DNA from: Caulobacteraceae bacterium
Lineage (GTDB): Bacteria; Pseudomonadota; Alphaproteobacteria; Caulobacterales; Caulobacteraceae
DNA: 14,208 bases
Assembly: GCA_947456005.1 (NCBI GenBank)
Contig: CANGRP010000032.1
Coordinates: 1 to 14,208, forward strand
Reading direction: 5' to 3'
Part shown: positions 12,503-14,208 of the stretch, piece by piece
Layout of the letters: every line of letters begins with the position of its first letter
How positions within the stretch are numbered: position 1 is the stretch's first letter
Translations under genes and position numbers: made by a program
The notes under the pieces: generated by a model
The model's input: the letters and a program-made list of their open reading frames with translations, nothing else
What the model was told of the DNA's origin: nothing
Database searches by the model: none

Positions 12503-12577
12503 GGGCCGGTAGCTCAGTGGTAGAGCATCCGACTTTTAATCGGATGGTCCTGGGTTCGAATCCCAGCCGGCCTACCA
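12503..12577 (+). tRNA. tRNA-Lys (anticodon UUU)
   Basis: A complete cloverleaf of 75 bases with encoded CCA. The acceptor arm is GGGCCGG (12503-12509) with CCGGCCT (12567-12573), seven pairs including a G-U at the end. The D arm is GCTC/GAGC (12512-12515, 12523-12526). The anticodon stem is TCCGA/TCGGA with loop CTTTTAA; the anticodon TTT is at 12535-12537, reading AAA and AAG as lysine. The T arm is CTGGG/CCCAG with loop TTCGAAT. The discriminator base is A. The gene stands alone and faces a convergent acyl-CoA dehydrogenase gene 18 bases downstream. I see no att-like repeat or integrase next to it. Confidence 0.97.
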
Positions 12578-12595
12578 AACCCTCCGTCTGGTCCT

Positions 12596-13807
12596 TCAGT
12601 ACGTATGGCTGCTCGGATCGGGCAGGCCGAGGATGCGCTTGGAGATGATGCTGTTCTGCACCTCGGAGGAGCCTCCGGCGATGGTGCTGGACTTGACGCG
12701 CAGGTAGATGCGCCCAGCCTCGCGCTCTTCCTCGGTGAAATCCTCGCCTGCCCAGCCGGCGCCCGCAAGGCCCATGGCCTCGACCATCATCTCGCAGTGG
12801 TCGGTCATGATCCGAGAGTTGGCGTTCTTCATGATGGAAGTCGCCGCCGACGGGCCGTTGGCGCTCTTCGCCTCCACGGCCACCCGGCGCAGGGTCAGGG
12901 CGTAGGTCCGGGCGTCCATGTCGTGCTGGACCAGGCGGGTGCGGAAGTCCGGGTCGGCCAGCCGTCCGTCCTCTTCCTGTCCGTAATAGCGGCGGGCCAC
13001 GTCGCGCAGGTGTCCGGTGTCGAAGCGCGGGCGGCCATCGCCGCCGCCGGACAAGCCGTTGCGCTCATGCTGGAGGAGGCGCTTGCCCACCGTCCAGCCG
13101 CCGTTCAGGGGCCCCACCAGGTTTTCCTTGGGAACCTTCACGTCGGTGAAGAAGGTTTCGCAGAAGGGAGACGAGCCCGAAATCAGCAGGATGGGCCGGG
13201 TCTCGACCCCCGGGGTGCGCATGTCGATCAGGACGAAGGAGATGCCCTCGTGCTTGCGGCTGACGTCGGTGCGCACCAGGCAGAAGCACCAATCCGCGTA
13301 CTGGGCGCCCGAGGTCCAGATCTTCTGGCCGTTGACCAGGAAGTGGTCGCCCCTGTCTTCGGCCCGGGTCTGGAGCGAGGCGAGGTCCGACCCCGCGCCC
13401 GGCTCGGAATAGCCCTGGCACCAGCGAAGCTCGCCCCGGACGATGGGCGGGATGTGCCTCTGCTTCTGGTCCTCGGTCCCGTACTCCAGGAGGGTCGGGC
13501 CGAACATCATGACGCCCATGCCGCCGATGGGGTTCCAGGCGCCGATGCGGGACATCTCCTCGCGCAGGATGCGCGCGTCCGCCGCCGACAGGCCGCCGCC
13601 GCCATAGGCGGCCGGCCAGGTGGGAACGCCCCAGCCCTTCTCGCCCATACGGGTCTTCCAAATGGCATAGTCGCCCTCAACGGGCACAGGGGCTTCAGAG
13701 GCGGCGATATCATGCCGGTTCTTCAGGGATGGTGGGAAGCTCGCTTCGAGCCAGGCGCGGGCTTCAGCCCGGAAGGCCGTGTTGTCCTGGGCGCCGAAGT
13801 CGGCCAT
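12596..13807 (-). CDS. Acyl-CoA dehydrogenase family protein
   Basis: 403 residues, starting at ATG 13807 behind a strong GGGAGGAAAT. Members of this flavoprotein family oxidise acyl-CoA to 2-enoyl-CoA using FAD and pass electrons to electron-transfer flavoprotein. Visible family features are the helical N-terminal domain with GWGVPTWPAAYGG (58-70), the FAD/substrate segment QGYSEPGAGSDLASLQTRA (131-149), KIWTSGA (162-168), and the C-terminal IAGGSSEVQNSIISKRILGLP (376-396). The medium-chain enzyme has its catalytic Glu in a Y-E-G-T motif; here that place is A-G-G-S. Instead E249 in LLQHERNGLSGG falls where isovaleryl-CoA dehydrogenase carries its base, so E249 may be catalytic (inference by eye). 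The substrate cannot be told. A GlcF-like gene lies 72 bases upstream on the same strand. Confidence 0.93.
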   Translation of the reverse strand: MADFGAQDNTAFRAEARAWLEASFPPSLKNRHDIAASEAPVPVEGDYAIWKTRMGEKGWGVPTWPAAYGGGGLSAADARILREEMSRIGAWNPIGGMGVMMFGPTLLEYGTEDQKQRHIPPIVRGELRWCQGYSEPGAGSDLASLQTRAEDRGDHFLVNGQKIWTSGAQYADWCFCLVRTDVSRKHEGISFVLIDMRTPGVETRPILLISGSSPFCETFFTDVKVPKENLVGPLNGGWTVGKRLLQHERNGLSGGGDGRPRFDTGHLRDVARRYYGQEEDGRLADPDFRTRLVQHDMDARTYALTLRRVAVEAKSANGPSAATSIMKNANSRIMTDHCEMMVEAMGLAGAGWAGEDFTEEEREAGRIYLRVKSSTIAGGSSEVQNSIISKRILGLPDPSSHTY

Positions 13808-13811
13808 GGCG

Positions 13812-13821
13812 ATTTCCTCCC
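13812..13821 (-). promoter_or_regulatory. Strong ribosome binding site of the acyl-CoA dehydrogenase gene
   Basis: Read on the minus strand, GGGAGGAAAT lies four bases before the ATG at 13807 and contains the near-complete Shine-Dalgarno GGGAGG. It fixes the start codon. Confidence 0.7.
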
Positions 13822-13828
13822 GTCCGGG

Positions 13829-13842
13829 CGGCCTTCGGGCCG
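13829..13842. other. Small stable hairpin between the GlcF-like and acyl-CoA dehydrogenase genes
   Basis: CGGCC-TTCG-GGCCG on the plus strand forms five perfect pairs; on the transcribed minus strand the loop is CGAA. It lies about 22 bases before the acyl-CoA dehydrogenase start and just upstream of its ribosome site. No T-run follows, so it is more likely an RNA-stabilising or processing hairpin than a terminator. Confidence 0.35.
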
Positions 13843-13879
13843 TCTGTCGAAGCCATGAGACGACCGGAGCGAGCCCCTG

Positions 13880-14208
13880 TCAACGCGCCGGGGGCAGGAC
13901 GTCCTCGATCGCCTCCAGCCAGTGGCGGAGGGGAGCGGGAGCGTGCGCCGAAAGGTGCATCCAGCAGCCGATATTGGCCGTGAAGACCGCGTCCGGAGCG
14001 CCGGACGTCAGGGCGGCGATCCGGCCCTCGGCCAGGCGCCCGGCCATCTCCGGGTTCAGGAGGGACCAGGCCCCGGCCGAGCCGCAGCACAGGTGGCCAT
14101 CGGCGATGGGCAGGGGCTCGTAGCCCAGTCGTCGGAGCAGGGCGGGGATTCGCCCGGCCAGCTTCAGCCCGTGCTGCAGGGAGCAGGGCTCGTGGATGGT
14201 GATCCGCG
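13880..14208 (-). CDS. glcF: GlcF-like glycolate oxidase iron-sulfur subunit, C-terminal part (partial)
   Basis: The last 108 residues of a minus-strand gene; its beginning lies beyond the window edge and the stop is TGA at 13880-13882. The fragment is a cysteine-rich CCG domain: HEPCSLQHGLK, then a second motif LCCGSAGAWSLLNPEMA, then TANIGCWMHLS and a final RHWLEAIEDVL helix. In GlcF this domain follows two 4Fe-4S ferredoxin motifs, and the protein works with GlcD and GlcE to oxidise glycolate to glyoxylate, passing electrons to the respiratory chain. The combination of PCSLQH, CCGSAG and NIGC-x-x-HL is characteristic of GlcF, although other Fe-S oxidoreductases of the same superfamily share the CCG fold. 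The acyl-CoA dehydrogenase gene follows after 72 bases and may be co-transcribed. Confidence 0.85.
   Translation of the reverse strand, partial: RITIHEPCSLQHGLKLAGRIPALLRRLGYEPLPIADGHLCCGSAGAWSLLNPEMAGRLAEGRIAALTSGAPDAVFTANIGCWMHLSAHAPAPLRHWLEAIEDVLPPAR

Noticed and set aside
12503..12577. tRNA-Lys as attachment site of an integrated element
   Set aside because: No repeat of the tRNA 3' end and no integrase in the window; the flanking genes look like core genes.
12605..13858. A 417-codon open frame on the plus strand, antisense to the acyl-CoA dehydrogenase gene
   Set aside because: Composition (Val, His, Gly, Ala) and lack of motifs mark it as a shadow; the minus-strand frame has a strong ribosome site and full family motifs.
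13764..14090. Minus-strand frame of 108 codons across the acyl-CoA dehydrogenase upstream region
   Set aside because: A different minus-strand frame (13880-14208) encodes the CCG domain of GlcF with all motifs, so this one is a shadow.

Overview
The window is high-GC DNA from an alphaproteobacterium, most likely a member of the Caulobacteraceae (Caulobacter, Phenylobacterium or a close relative). Four things point there. The end of a flagellin gene is followed by a FlaEY-like protein. The ssb gene has an alphaproteobacterial SOS box (GTTC-N7-GTTC). The gene order is ssb, gyrA, coaD, two cyclophilins, queA, tgt. The candidate promoters fit the Caulobacter TTGACGS / GCTANAWC pattern. The genus is inferred from gene content only.

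Layout. Bases 1-87 (+) hold the last 28 codons of a flagellin. Bases 158-3019 (+) encode a 953-residue FlaEY-like flagellar protein with a beta-propeller centre. Two small envelope proteins of unknown function follow: a single-pass membrane protein (3063-3740) and a lipoprotein (3794-4180). They seem to share a cysteine-containing C-terminal domain. Then come ssb (4307-4786) behind a LexA box and promoter, and gyrA (4921-7692). A tightly packed cluster follows: coaD, a periplasmic cyclophilin, a cytoplasmic cyclophilin, queA and tgt (7789-11835). Three of its four junctions overlap by one to four bases or share start and stop bases. tgt converges on a minus-strand lipoprotein gene (11842-12387), and a small hairpin lies over the two stop codons. 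After a candidate promoter comes tRNA-Lys(UUU) (12503-12577). The right end is minus strand: an acyl-CoA dehydrogenase (12596-13807) and, upstream of it, the C-terminal part of a GlcF-like iron-sulfur protein cut by the window edge (13880-14208).

How the genes work together. The left part is the edge of a flagellin locus. The middle is core DNA metabolism: single-strand binding and supercoiling, with ssb apparently SOS-controlled. The coaD-to-tgt cluster combines coenzyme A synthesis, protein folding and two steps of queuosine tRNA modification: Tgt inserts the preQ1 base and QueA then builds the epoxyqueuosine ring. I see no mobile element, CRISPR array, phage gene or toxin-antitoxin pair. 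Most of the window is ordinary chromosomal core. The points most worth a second look are the degenerate zinc site of Tgt, the FlaEY-like protein, glutamine at the quinolone-contact position of GyrA, the SOS box of ssb, and the two related cysteine-containing envelope proteins.
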